Positions 34,630 through 43,640 of a stretch of DNA of 64,000 nucleotides are shown piece after piece. Position numbers and translations under genes: made by a program. Position 1 is the stretch's first letter. Every line of letters starts with the position of its first letter. The stretch is from Kordiimonas aestuarii (GTDB taxonomy: Bacteria > Pseudomonadota > Alphaproteobacteria > Sphingomonadales > Kordiimonadaceae), in NCBI RefSeq assembly GCF_025574465.1, contig NZ_JAOBPP010000014.1:1-64000 (forward strand), written 5' to 3'. A model generated the notes under the pieces. It was not told the DNA's origin. It worked only from the letters and a program-made list of their open reading frames with translations, and searched no databases.

Positions 34630-36369
34630 TCAGTCCGTGCAGGCCCCGCCGTCCGGCCAGCCGGTCCAGCCCGCCCCCCTCAGCGCCCGGCCGGGGGTTG
34701 CGCCGGTGTGCTCCCCTTCTTTCACGACCTGTACCCCGTTGATAAACACGTCGCGCACACCGGTGGCATATTGCTGTGGTTGTTCATAAGTGGCGTGGTC
34801 TGTGATGGTGTCGGCATCGAAGATGACAATGTCGCCAAAATAGCCGGGGGCAAGCATGCCCCGGTCCTTCAGGCCAAGGTTGCCTGCGGGGAAAGCGGTC
34901 ATGCGGTGGATGGCGCTTTCTAGCGTGGTCGCCTTCATTTCGCGTACGTAACGACCAAGGAGGCGGGCGAAGTTGCCATAGGCCCGCGGGTGGGTGCTTG
35001 ATTTAAGAAACGCGCCTTCCGCCGCCGGTGCCCCGGCGTCCGAGCCGAAGGACATCCACGGCAGCGCCACCGCGCGCTTGATGTTGTCTTCGCTCATCAG
35101 GAAATAGGCGACACCGACGCGGGTGCCGTCCTCGATCACAAGGTCCATCGCGGTTTCTTCCGCGCTGGTGCCGCGCTCCGCCGCAACGGCGGCCAACGTC
35201 ATGCCGGTATATTTCTTCAAATCCGGGTTCTTGAAGCCCATCAACAGCACATGCTCGGCCCCGCCTGCTTCGGCGTAGAGATTTTCCCAATCGTCACCCG
35301 GTGTTTTCATCTCCTCCGCCACACGGGCGCGGGTTTCAGGGTCGCGCAGGCGCTCACGCCATTTCTCATAACCCCCTGCCTGCACCCATGTGGGCATGGC
35401 AGCGTCAAGCCCTGTGGCGCCCGCAGTATAATTATACATGTCCGCCGTGATGCGCAGGCCTTCCGCTCGCGCGGCTTCCACGCGGGCGATGGCGTCATCC
35501 AGCTTGTCCCAGTTGCGCTGGCCTGCCTGTTTGAAATGATAAATCTCCGCTGGCGCCCCGCTGTCACGGCTGATGGTAATCAGTTCATCGATAGCTTCCA
35601 GAAGGTTCCCGCCTTCCGAGCGCATATGACTGATATACATGCCGTCACACTTGGCCGCCTCGCTGACCAGCGCGGTCAGTTCATCGGTTTCCGCGAACGT
35701 GCCGGGCGCATAGATAAGCGAGGAGCCCACCCCCAGCGCGCCTTCTTGCATCGCGGTACGCACAAGGCCACGCATGGCGTCAAGCTGCTCCGCGCTCGGG
35801 TCAACATCGTCTTCACCCAGTTCATGCACCCGCACAGTTTCCGCACCGACAAAGGACGCAATATTGGGGGAGATGCCGCGCGCTTCCATATAGTCGAAAT
35901 ACTCGCCCAGACTGGTCCATTCGATATCGAACCGCAGGTCGCCCTGCTGGTCCAGCTTGGTTTGTTTCATCTCGGCGTTCAGGGGGCCCATGGACGAGCC
36001 CTCGCCCATCACCTCAAGCGTGACACCCTGCAGCACATCCGACATGCCGCGCCCGTCCACGATCAGGGTATGCGGTGCCCACGACAGCATGTTGATGAAA
36101 CCGGGCGCAACGATCAGCCCGCTGGCGTCGATCTCCTTCTCGCCCGTTTCGGGGCTGGTGCCTTTGCTGATAGTAACAATCCTGTCATCATCCACCACCA
36201 CGTCCCCCACAAAGCGGGCTTCGCCACTGCCGTCCACAATGGTGCCACCACGGATGATCAGGTCATGGGGTGCGGGTGTTTCCTCTGCCTTGTCGCATGC
36301 GACAAGCGCGCCCGCCATCAGTGCCACAAGCGCCGCGCCCTTAAACTGGTTCATGTAGGAATTCAGCAT
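34630..36369 (-). CDS. amidohydrolase lipoprotein, N-acyl-D-amino-acid deacylase-like
   Basis: The 579-residue protein is a lipoprotein by its start (hydrophobic run, then GALVAC with Cys25). It has the D-aminoacylase-like amidohydrolase layout: DLIIRGGTIVDGSGE, GVTLEVMGEGSS, His in YISHMRSEGG and EIYHFKQAG, Asp in MSFGSDAGAPAAEG, and closing strand HTGATPGRALRGAGW. The usual HxH metal pair after the PGF motif is missing: the sequence reads APGFINMLSW. Glu123 stands where D-aminoacylase has its zinc Cys. The start at 36369 follows GGGGGAGA. It is related to the enzymes at 48879 and 51645 but stands alone on the minus strand. It could be a deacylase or peptidase of a divergent subfamily. Confidence 0.8.
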   Translation of the reverse strand: MLNSYMNQFKGAALVALMAGALVACDKAEETPAPHDLIIRGGTIVDGSGEARFVGDVVVDDDRIVTISKGTSPETGEKEIDASGLIVAPGFINMLSWAPHTLIVDGRGMSDVLQGVTLEVMGEGSSMGPLNAEMKQTKLDQQGDLRFDIEWTSLGEYFDYMEARGISPNIASFVGAETVRVHELGEDDVDPSAEQLDAMRGLVRTAMQEGALGVGSSLIYAPGTFAETDELTALVSEAAKCDGMYISHMRSEGGNLLEAIDELITISRDSGAPAEIYHFKQAGQRNWDKLDDAIARVEAARAEGLRITADMYNYTAGATGLDAAMPTWVQAGGYEKWRERLRDPETRARVAEEMKTPGDDWENLYAEAGGAEHVLLMGFKNPDLKKYTGMTLAAVAAERGTSAEETAMDLVIEDGTRVGVAYFLMSEDNIKRAVALPWMSFGSDAGAPAAEGAFLKSSTHPRAYGNFARLLGRYVREMKATTLESAIHRMTAFPAGNLGLKDRGMLAPGYFGDIVIFDADTITDHATYEQPQQYATGVRDVFINGVQVVKEGEHTGATPGRALRGAGWTGWPDGGACTD

Positions 36370-36552
36370 TATCTCTCCCCCTTTTATGCCGCTGTTTCTT
36401 ACCAGCCAGCATAGGCGGATCGGGGGTATGCTGTACAGAGCCAATGCACCCCCGGCAACACCTTGGCTGACTTTCCTTGACACCCCGGCCATAGCCATTA
36501 GAACAGGCTATGGCGCAATAAAAAATGACAATAAAGTCTGGAGAGAAGGACA

Positions 36553-36864
<312 letters not shown>

Positions 36865-36871
36865 CCGGCGG

Positions 36872-36904
36872 ACGGCAGCAGGGTGCACACACCTTGCTGC
36901 CATC
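36872..36904 (+). terminator. terminator-like stem-loop after the small secreted protein gene
   Basis: GGCAGCA (36874-36880) pairs with TGCTGCC (36895-36901), extended inside by GGTG/CACC. There is no T-run, so it may instead protect the transcript end. Confidence 0.45.
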
Positions 36905-36926
36905 CGGCCCATTCCCGGATTCACAT

Positions 36927-36947
36927 AATTAGACCAGCGGTCTAATT
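36927..36947. promoter_or_regulatory. perfect palindromic operator, TetR-type
   Basis: AATTAGACC-N3-GGTCTAATT is a perfect 9+3+9 palindrome about 155 bp before the DUF4336 gene start. The TAGACC/GGTCTA core is the kind of site bound by TetR/AcrR repressors. No TetR gene is adjacent; the only one in the window is the tandem TetR gene at 1789-3009, and I did not see this palindrome near it. Confidence 0.6.
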
Positions 36948-37105
36948 TGTTACGAAACAAGCCGGGGTCACGACACGCCATGCCCGGAAAAAATACAGCC
37001 CGTAAAACAGGAGCTACCAGAGCCCGAACTGCCGAAACTGATGCTGCCAGCGCTAAAAGCGACAAAGCTGACGCCGCCGAACACAGCGATACCGGGAGAG
37101 GGATG

Positions 37106-37804
37106 ATGAGTATCGAGAAGATCGGCGACGGTATCTGGGTCGCGGAAGGCAGGTGCGTTAATTTCCACAGCCTGCCCTTCCCCACACGCTGTGTGATTGT
37201 CCGGCTGGCAGACGGCGATATATGGGTGTGGTCGCCCACCGAACTGACAGCAGAGCTTCAAGAAGCCGTCCGCACCCTTGGCACCGTCAGATATCTTGTC
37301 AGCCCCAACAAGATCCATCACCTGTTTATGGGCGACTGGCAAAAGGCGTTCGCGGGCGCCGAACTGTGGGGGCCGGCGTCCACCACCAAAAAGCGTGATG
37401 ACCTTGGCTTCACCGGCACGCTGGATGACGGCATGCCAGATGCCTGGCACACCGACCTCGCCATGGCCCACATGCGTGGCTCCTTTGTCATGGATGAACT
37501 GGTTTTTTTCCACAAGGCCAGCCGTACCACCATCCTTGCCGACCTGTCGGAGAATTTCAGCGAGGACTTCCTGCGCGCCAACTGGAAACCCTGGCAACGC
37601 AGACTGGCCCGCCTCGCCGGGGTGGTGGAAGGCAAGGCAAAAACCCCGCTTGACTGGCGTTTCACCTTCTGGCGGCGCGACAAAGCGCGCAAAACCCGCG
37701 ATACAATCCTCGGCTGGCCCACAAAACAGGTCATCATGGCGCATGGCACGTGGCAACGCACCGATGGACAAGCCTTTCTGCGGAAAGTATTTTCCTGGCT
37801 ATAG
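37106..37804 (+). CDS. DUF4336 protein (metallo-beta-lactamase-like fold)
   Basis: The 232-residue protein has DUF4336 features: MSIEKIGDGIWVAEG at the start, FPTRCVIVRLADGDIWVWSP, RYLVSPNKIHHLFMGDW and ILADLSENF. This family resembles the beta-lactamase fold with a reduced metal site. I chose the ATG at 37106 with GGGAG upstream; the reading frame stays open back to 36947, but that part is a low-complexity Ala/Lys/Thr-rich stretch without a good start. It is cytoplasmic by sequence. A perfect TetR-type palindrome lies upstream, so it is probably repressor-controlled. Its reaction is unknown. Confidence 0.75.
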   Translation: MSIEKIGDGIWVAEGRCVNFHSLPFPTRCVIVRLADGDIWVWSPTELTAELQEAVRTLGTVRYLVSPNKIHHLFMGDWQKAFAGAELWGPASTTKKRDDLGFTGTLDDGMPDAWHTDLAMAHMRGSFVMDELVFFHKASRTTILADLSENFSEDFLRANWKPWQRRLARLAGVVEGKAKTPLDWRFTFWRRDKARKTRDTILGWPTKQVIMAHGTWQRTDGQAFLRKVFSWL

Positions 37805-37958
37805 TCCCAAAATGCGACACCTGCCATCCCGGAAAAGTGATGAAGCCGCATGGTGGCGGTAATGAGAATCATTGATTGGTATGCCACATGGGGCTAGTCT
37901 CGCGGCGGGCATTCATGGGATTATCGTATTAAACACGCGCCGGAGGCACGCACTTTTG

Positions 37959-38771
37959 ATGTTTGCAGTTTATGACGCGTCGGCGCACACATGTGCCGCC
38001 CGCCGTGGCGACAGCCTGAAAAAACGGACATCTGTCCTTGCCCTATCTGCTATTCTGGCGCTGACGGCTGGCATCGCCGCGCCCAGCCATGCCGACGAGG
38101 GAACCATCCTTCTATACACCCATGGTGACACCTACCCCGCACAGTGGAGCGAGGAAAACGGCATCTCCGGCATCGCAATCGATATCGCGACATGTGCCTT
38201 CTCCAGCCTTGATATGAATGTACAATTTGAGCTGGCACCGCTTTCACGCGCGACCGAATTGATGGCGGAGCATGATAATGCGCTGTGGTTCCCGAGCGTA
38301 TTAGCGGGTGAGGAGGAACGGCTGAACAGGCTTGTCGGCCCCGTCGGCAGCGTTGACCTGATGTGGTATTCCCTCAAAAGTGCGCCAATCAAACCGGGGG
38401 AGGACGGCTTTCGCGAAAACGCAAAAGTCACTGCCTACACCGGCTCACGCACCGAAAGCATGCTCAAGGCCGAAGGGTATACACTTGCGCCCGGCAGCGC
38501 AGACCACATGCGCCTTGTGCACCTTGTTATCTCCGGCGGGGTGGATGCCGTGCTGGCGGTTGACTTCCGCTGGAAGTTGCCAAAGGCAACCAAGGCCATT
38601 GTAGCCAAGCACATGGACACTCGTCTTTACAAGGCTTTCCCCGTTGCCTATCAGGTATCCCGCCCGTTTGCAGCGCGTGATCCCGGGTTTATTGACCGCT
38701 TCCAGATAGCCGTAGACGGGTGCAAAACCGGGGATATGGCATCTGCCCCCGGCAAAGGACAGGCTCAGTAG
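37959..38771 (+). CDS. periplasmic solute-binding-like protein (SBP_bac_3 type)
   Basis: This protein of about 270 residues has a signal sequence (SLKKRTSVLALSAILALTAGIAAPSHA in two parts: basic, then hydrophobic to SHADE). Then come features of family-3 amino-acid-binding proteins: GTILLYTHGDTYPAQWSEENG, SGIAIDIATCAF and a C-terminal FIDRFQIAVDGC. No ABC permease or ATPase gene is nearby, so it is an orphan; such orphans may act as sensors. The start is uncertain: the ATG at 37959 has GGAGG 12 bp upstream, and TTG at 37956 is possible. It resembles in type the protein at 56823. A hairpin follows. Confidence 0.65.
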   Translation: MFAVYDASAHTCAARRGDSLKKRTSVLALSAILALTAGIAAPSHADEGTILLYTHGDTYPAQWSEENGISGIAIDIATCAFSSLDMNVQFELAPLSRATELMAEHDNALWFPSVLAGEEERLNRLVGPVGSVDLMWYSLKSAPIKPGEDGFRENAKVTAYTGSRTESMLKAEGYTLAPGSADHMRLVHLVISGGVDAVLAVDFRWKLPKATKAIVAKHMDTRLYKAFPVAYQVSRPFAARDPGFIDRFQIAVDGCKTGDMASAPGKGQAQ

Positions 38772-38779
38772 ACAATAAA

Positions 38780-38803
38780 AACCCGGCGCCGAAGCACCGG
38801 GTT
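38780..38803. terminator. terminator hairpin between converging genes
   Basis: AACCCGG (38780-38786) pairs with CCGGGTT (38797-38803), with A-rich sequence on the left. It ends the solute-binding gene and, on the other strand, the long D-peptide operon. Confidence 0.6.
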
Positions 38804-38829
38804 CTCATCTCGCCCATACCTCTCAAGCA

Positions 38830-40737
38830 TCAGGCGAAATAGTTAAAGCCGATCAGGTTCCAGGTGTAGTAGAACGTCAGGACCCAGATGGCGGCAAGCG
38901 CCACGATGGTATGCCGGATGCGCGGCCATACCCCTTCGAACAATCCATCACGCCACACAAGGAACGTTGTGTACAGGTGGTACAGGGTGCCAAAAAGCGC
39001 AATGATAGGGAAGACAAAGGCGAACTTCAAGGTTCCGGGAACGCTGTAGAACAACGGCAGCATACCACCGGCCAGCACGATGCCGATAAAGACGAAAAAG
39101 AGGATATTAGCCGCCGACACAAGAAGCGTTGCGCGGTATGCGTTCTTCGCTTCGCCAACCTGATTGCGGTAGCGCGCCCACTGAAGCGCAAGGCGGATGA
39201 ACACAAACACAAATACAAGCAGGCATACCGCGAGAAGTGTCATGATGTAGCTGCTCGTCTCATAGAACTTCGCCGGGTAGAACTGCATCACCCCCATGCC
39301 GTCCAGCACATAACCGGTGACATCGCCTTCGTCATTGACCTGGAAGATGACCTGATCATTGTCACCCACCTGACGGAAGACATTCTCGCCCACCTCGACG
39401 TACCGCACTTCGCCGATCATCAGCGTGTTATCGGGCATCACAGCCACATCAACACTGCCGAGGCCGCGCAGGATGCTTTCCACCTTGGTATAGCTGGAGC
39501 GCGAGGAAACATAGGACCCTGCGTATTTCTGGCCGCGCTCTTTAAAGTCGGCAGGCGGTTCGACATAAGGCAATTCCTGCGGGAAAAACTCGTCATAGAA
39601 GTTTTCCACAAACGCCTGATGCACCGGCCCGGCACCGGGGCCCGAAAAGCTTGAGAACAGCATGAAGTCATTCGGAATGGAAAGCCCGAAGTGTGAAATG
39701 AAGATGGTGGTGCCCCCGTCATGGCCGAAGTTCTCGAACTCGGGCCCGCCAAAGTCACGCTTGAGGAACCCAAGCCCCGTACCGCGCGCCCGCGGATCAT
39801 GCGAGAAGCCTTCATTGAGCATCTGGTTGAGCGTTTCTTCCTTCAGAATACGCACGCCGTCATACTCGCCACCGTTCAGAAGCGCACGCGCGAACTTCGC
39901 CATGTCTGGCGCAGAGACCGCGGACGCACCGGCCGGGCCGAAATTGGTGACAATCTCGTACGGTGTTTCTTTGTACTTACCGGCGCCGTACGTGTAGGCC
40001 TTGGCCATGAAGGGCTCAAGCTCGGCTGGCAGCGGCTCCACAAAAGTGGAATGGGTCATGCCGAGGGGGCCAAAGATATGGTTCTGGACATAAGTGTTGA
40101 AGTCCTCACCCGACACGTTGGCCACAATCAGGCCTGCAAGCGCGGTCGCCCAGTTGGAGTATGACACACGGGTTCCGGGCGGCACCACACGCTCTGGCTG
40201 GTGTTCCTCAAGGGATTTCGCAAGCGGCTCGATGCGGTCCGGGTCATTGATGATCAGGTAACCAAGCGCACCGTCCTCAAAACCCGGTGTGTGGGTCATG
40301 ATGTGGCGAAGCGTGATCGGCTTGCCGGGGAAAGTGTCCTCCACCTTGAACTGGGTAACATATTCGTTCACGTCGGTGTCGATATCCAGCTTTCCCTGTT
40401 CGGCAAGCTGCATGACAGACACCCAGGTAAACAGTTTGGAAATGGAGCCCGGGCGAAACATGCTGGTTTCAGCGTCCACCGGGATGCGTTTTTCAACGTC
40501 GATATAGCCGTAACCCTTCTGGAAGATAATCTCCCCGCCCTGCATCACGGCCACAACGCCTGATGGGCTGTGCTCCTTCTGCATCAGCGGCTTGATAACG
40601 CCGTCGGCAAAGGCCTCAACCTCGCCCGCGTCCTTTAAATCCGGCGTGCCAGCATGGGCGGCGCCCGTCGCCATCACGGTGGCAAGGCCGAGCGTTATCG
40701 CCCACTTGCCCCAGGTACGTTGTCCCCATTTAAACAT
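38830..40737 (-). CDS. membrane-anchored beta-lactamase-fold serine hydrolase (class C/PBP4*-like)
   Basis: The 635-residue protein has a signal peptide (ending ATGAAHAG). A penicillin-recognising catalytic domain has the S-x-x-K motif as SISK (Ser98, Lys101), the Y-x-N motif as YSNWA and the third motif as HDGGT. After a small beta domain, about four hydrophobic helices fill the last 130 residues (for example LLAVCLLVFVFVFIRLAL). So the catalytic part is probably periplasmic and tethered to the inner membrane. The family includes D-aminopeptidases, D-Ala carboxypeptidases and esterases; the D-amino-acid context favours a D-specific peptidase. It is the last gene of the minus-strand operon, with a 2-bp gap from the gene before it. 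It is a paralogue of 44835-46790. Confidence 0.85.
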   Translation of the reverse strand: MFKWGQRTWGKWAITLGLATVMATGAAHAGTPDLKDAGEVEAFADGVIKPLMQKEHSPSGVVAVMQGGEIIFQKGYGYIDVEKRIPVDAETSMFRPGSISKLFTWVSVMQLAEQGKLDIDTDVNEYVTQFKVEDTFPGKPITLRHIMTHTPGFEDGALGYLIINDPDRIEPLAKSLEEHQPERVVPPGTRVSYSNWATALAGLIVANVSGEDFNTYVQNHIFGPLGMTHSTFVEPLPAELEPFMAKAYTYGAGKYKETPYEIVTNFGPAGASAVSAPDMAKFARALLNGGEYDGVRILKEETLNQMLNEGFSHDPRARGTGLGFLKRDFGGPEFENFGHDGGTTIFISHFGLSIPNDFMLFSSFSGPGAGPVHQAFVENFYDEFFPQELPYVEPPADFKERGQKYAGSYVSSRSSYTKVESILRGLGSVDVAVMPDNTLMIGEVRYVEVGENVFRQVGDNDQVIFQVNDEGDVTGYVLDGMGVMQFYPAKFYETSSYIMTLLAVCLLVFVFVFIRLALQWARYRNQVGEAKNAYRATLLVSAANILFFVFIGIVLAGGMLPLFYSVPGTLKFAFVFPIIALFGTLYHLYTTFLVWRDGLFEGVWPRIRHTIVALAAIWVLTFYYTWNLIGFNYFA

Positions 40738-40739
40738 TT

Positions 40740-42308
40740 TTATTCTCCCTCCTTCAATTGCTGCCCGGCAGCAAATGTCCCCTCATCCACATTGCGGTGG
40801 ATGAATTCCAGTATAGCAGGATCTTCTTTTCCCGTCCGGTCGAGGACCGGTGTGCCCACCCCCTTGAGGTAACGGTCAAAAAAGCCCTGCACATAGTCGT
40901 TCATGATGCGGTTCATGGCGTCCGCGGATACCGGGCCGAACAGGCCCAGCTTTTCCGCCACCGGCATCAGAAAGGCGAAGTCGCTGTAGTTCATGTGCTT
41001 GGCGTTCGCGACGGTGAGGCTATACATCGGCCCCGTCGCCTGCCTGTAGACAAACTCATTCACCTTGAAACGGGTTGGGCCCTTGCGGTTTGCGGGCTCC
41101 ATGAACAGGTTACCGTCCGAGTTCATCAGCATGAACGGGCGGTTGATGGCAAAGCGCATGTTGTGTTCGCCAAACTGCAGGCCGTCCATGTTGATGCCCG
41201 CCTTGCAGCGTGCATCTTCAAGACACAGCATGCCCGCCGCCGCCCCGCCGTAAGACATACCGAAAACACCAAGCCGGGTGATGTCCATGTGGTTATAAAG
41301 GGGGCCAAACGCCCCAACTGTTTCCGCCTGCAACTCGTCGAGCAGATAGTCCGTATCGTCAAGCCAGAGCTTGAGGCCGCTGATGAAGCCCGACTGTTCG
41401 TTCATGAAGGCCGATACTTCGTTTGCGTAACTCTCATAGTCCGGCGCATTCACAAGGCGGACGATCATCGCCTCAAGTTCGGCCGTTTTCTCTGGCGTCA
41501 GTTCCTGAAACCCGAAACCTTCCGGCTTGAAGGACGCGGTTTTGCCGCCCTTCAGCCGCACCCATGCATTCTGGTGCGGATGTTCAAGCGAAAAGACCAC
41601 ATATCCGTGGCTTGCCAGATGTTCCATCAGCAGCACATTTTGCGCCCCGATGGAGCCGAAGCCGTGGCTGAACACCAGCACGGGAAAGCCGCCCGCTCGC
41701 GCGACGGGCGCACCGTCATAGCTATGGCCCTTGATGTCGCCGAGATAATCAAAAAACTCAAGCGGCAGGCCAAGATTGTCACCCATCAGGTGCCCTGCCT
41801 GCTCCACATCGGGGATGAAAGGCAGCGGCTCCGCGTCCGCAGGCACGCTGGCCGGATACCAGACCTGCACCGGCAACTCGCGCGCGCTGTGCGTCACAAT
41901 ATCTGTGCGGCTGTCGTCCGTCAGTATGGTGTGTGCATATCCGACACCATGGGGCCCGGAGGGCGCGGGCGGATCAAACACAGGGAAGCCAAGTGGCAGG
42001 ATGACGGCAAGCGCCGCCAGAAGGGAGCCCAGCACCATATAGGCACCAAACACAGTCTTGCGCCGCCAGTTATTCGGCATCGGATATTCAAGCCGAAAGA
42101 AGGTTACAGCAAGAAGGATAAGCGCGAGCAAGGCACCCGGAAGTAGCGGCCCGCGCGGTGTACCAAAGGTGGACACCGCCACAAAGCCCGCGAAGGCGAG
42201 GCCCGAAGCATAGAAGGCCGCGCGTGCGAAACGGGCCTTGGGTAGGAAGCTCAGGAGAAGCGCAATGACAAGAATGCCGAAGGTGATGATTTCAAATGGT
42301 CCTGTCAT
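40740..42308 (-). CDS. alpha/beta hydrolase, PAF-acetylhydrolase/dienelactone-hydrolase-like, membrane-anchored
   Basis: The product is about 522 residues. Four short hydrophobic segments (residues about 5-115) precede an alpha/beta hydrolase domain, with oxyanion region VFSHGFGSIGAQN and nucleophile elbow GVFGMSYGGAAAG. A His near the end in NAKHMNYSDFAF is a triad candidate. The start could be the GTG at 42323 overlapping the previous stop, but the ATG at 42308 is preceded by GGGGCGG, exactly as in its paralogue. The family hydrolyses short acyl esters or lactones. Placed among D-peptide enzymes, it may open an ester or lactone in the substrate. Confidence 0.8.
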   Translation of the reverse strand: MTGPFEIITFGILVIALLLSFLPKARFARAAFYASGLAFAGFVAVSTFGTPRGPLLPGALLALILLAVTFFRLEYPMPNNWRRKTVFGAYMVLGSLLAALAVILPLGFPVFDPPAPSGPHGVGYAHTILTDDSRTDIVTHSARELPVQVWYPASVPADAEPLPFIPDVEQAGHLMGDNLGLPLEFFDYLGDIKGHSYDGAPVARAGGFPVLVFSHGFGSIGAQNVLLMEHLASHGYVVFSLEHPHQNAWVRLKGGKTASFKPEGFGFQELTPEKTAELEAMIVRLVNAPDYESYANEVSAFMNEQSGFISGLKLWLDDTDYLLDELQAETVGAFGPLYNHMDITRLGVFGMSYGGAAAGMLCLEDARCKAGINMDGLQFGEHNMRFAINRPFMLMNSDGNLFMEPANRKGPTRFKVNEFVYRQATGPMYSLTVANAKHMNYSDFAFLMPVAEKLGLFGPVSADAMNRIMNDYVQGFFDRYLKGVGTPVLDRTGKEDPAILEFIHRNVDEGTFAAGQQLKEGE

Positions 42309-42319
42309 ATCCGCCCCAG

Positions 42320-43621
42320 TCACTCATCTGTGTTGCGTTGAATGAATTCAAGAACGGGCAAGTCTTCAGGCACGCCGCCGTCCAGCACCGGTGTGCTTTT
42401 GCCCTTCAGGTAGCGGTCAAAGAAGGCGAGCACATAGGTGTTCACGACCTTGTTCACGGCGTCAGGTGACACGCTGCCAAAAAAGGCCTCGCCCTTGCCC
42501 TCAGGCATCAGGTGCGCGAGGTCACAGAAATTCATGTGTTTGGCGTCCGCCACCGTCAGGCTGTAGACGGGGCCCCTGGCCTCATGGAAGACAAAATCAT
42601 TGGCTTCAAAGTTTACCGGCACGCCGCGCCCGGTCTCACCAGTGTAATAATTCTGGTCCGAATTCAGCATCATGAAGGGCGCAGTGATGGGGAACTTCAT
42701 ATCGTGCTCGCCAAACTGCACCCCGACGATATTGATGCCCGCCTTGCAGCGGCTGTCATGGAGGCAGGTCATACCCGCCGTAGCGCCGCCATACGACATG
42801 CCGAACACGCCGAGACGCTCCATATTCATTGCATGATAGAGCTGCGCAAAGGCAGGCACCGCCTTGGCCTCAAGCTGGTCGATCACAAAATCGGTGTCAT
42901 CCAGCCAAAGGCTTATGCCTTTCACGTAGCTTTGCTGGCCGAGGATGAATTCCCGCGCGAGGCTGAGGTAACCCTCATAATCTGACGCCTTGTGCATGCC
43001 GACAAGCGCGGCCTCCAGCGCGGCACCTTTCTCCGGCGTCATATCCGGGTCGCGGAAGGCAGCCGGGTTGAAGGTCGCCGATTTGCCCTCGCCCAGATTT
43101 ACCCATGCCGCCTGGAAGGGATGGTCGATCGCAAAGATGATGTAGCCATGGCTTGCCAGCTGTTCCATCAGCTGGCTGTTCTCGGCGCTGAACAGCCCAA
43201 AGGCGTGGCTGTAGACAAGCACCGGGAAGCGCCTGCCATCCGCGACCGGCGCAGCCGCAAAGCTGTGGCCCTTGATGTCGTTCAGGTAATCGAATGTCTC
43301 AAGCGGCAGGTCAAGGTTCATGGCCATCATGCGCGCGGCCTGTGCGGGTTCGGGAACAAGCGTCATCGCCTCCGCGCCCAAGGGCACCGTGGCGGGGTAC
43401 CAGACCTGCACGGCAAGTGCCCGGTGGTCATCCGCGTCCCCGGTCGCGCTCTCCGCCCGGCTTTCGTCCACCAACACGGTCCGGCTATAACCAACGCCAT
43501 ATGGCCCGGTGGGCGCGGGTGGCGCGAAGGGCGCATCGTCTGCGCCCGCCGCTAAACTCAGTGTCATGCCAAGGGCGACAGCAAGAACGCCAAACCGGCT
43601 TGTGATTTTCAGTCCTGTCAT
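42320..43621 (-). CDS. exported alpha/beta hydrolase, PAF-acetylhydrolase-like
   Basis: The 433-residue protein has an N-terminal signal (LAVALGMTLSLAAGADD) in place of the membrane helices of its downstream paralogue. The core is very similar: VYSHAFGLFSAENSQLMEQL, elbow GVFGMSYGGATAG, and DAKHMNFCDLAHLMP with a His. The ATG at 43621 follows GGGGGCG. So two paralogous ester-type hydrolases stand side by side, one soluble or exported and one with membrane helices. Substrate unknown. Confidence 0.82.
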   Translation of the reverse strand: MTGLKITSRFGVLAVALGMTLSLAAGADDAPFAPPAPTGPYGVGYSRTVLVDESRAESATGDADDHRALAVQVWYPATVPLGAEAMTLVPEPAQAARMMAMNLDLPLETFDYLNDIKGHSFAAAPVADGRRFPVLVYSHAFGLFSAENSQLMEQLASHGYIIFAIDHPFQAAWVNLGEGKSATFNPAAFRDPDMTPEKGAALEAALVGMHKASDYEGYLSLAREFILGQQSYVKGISLWLDDTDFVIDQLEAKAVPAFAQLYHAMNMERLGVFGMSYGGATAGMTCLHDSRCKAGINIVGVQFGEHDMKFPITAPFMMLNSDQNYYTGETGRGVPVNFEANDFVFHEARGPVYSLTVADAKHMNFCDLAHLMPEGKGEAFFGSVSPDAVNKVVNTYVLAFFDRYLKGKSTPVLDGGVPEDLPVLEFIQRNTDE

Positions 43622-43640
43622 GTCGCCCCCGGTTTTTCTG

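Noticed and set aside
35251..36414. 387-codon open frame opposite the lipoprotein amidohydrolase gene
   Set aside because: Antisense shadow with no ribosome binding site or motif.
36947..37105. longer N-terminus for the DUF4336 gene
   Set aside because: The extension is low-complexity, starts at a TTG inside the operator palindrome, and a better start with GGGAG lies at 37106.
40758..42146. 462-codon open frame opposite the PAF-acetylhydrolase-like gene
   Set aside because: It is antisense to a gene with a clear nucleophile elbow; its composition is His/Arg/Gln-rich and unlike real proteins here.
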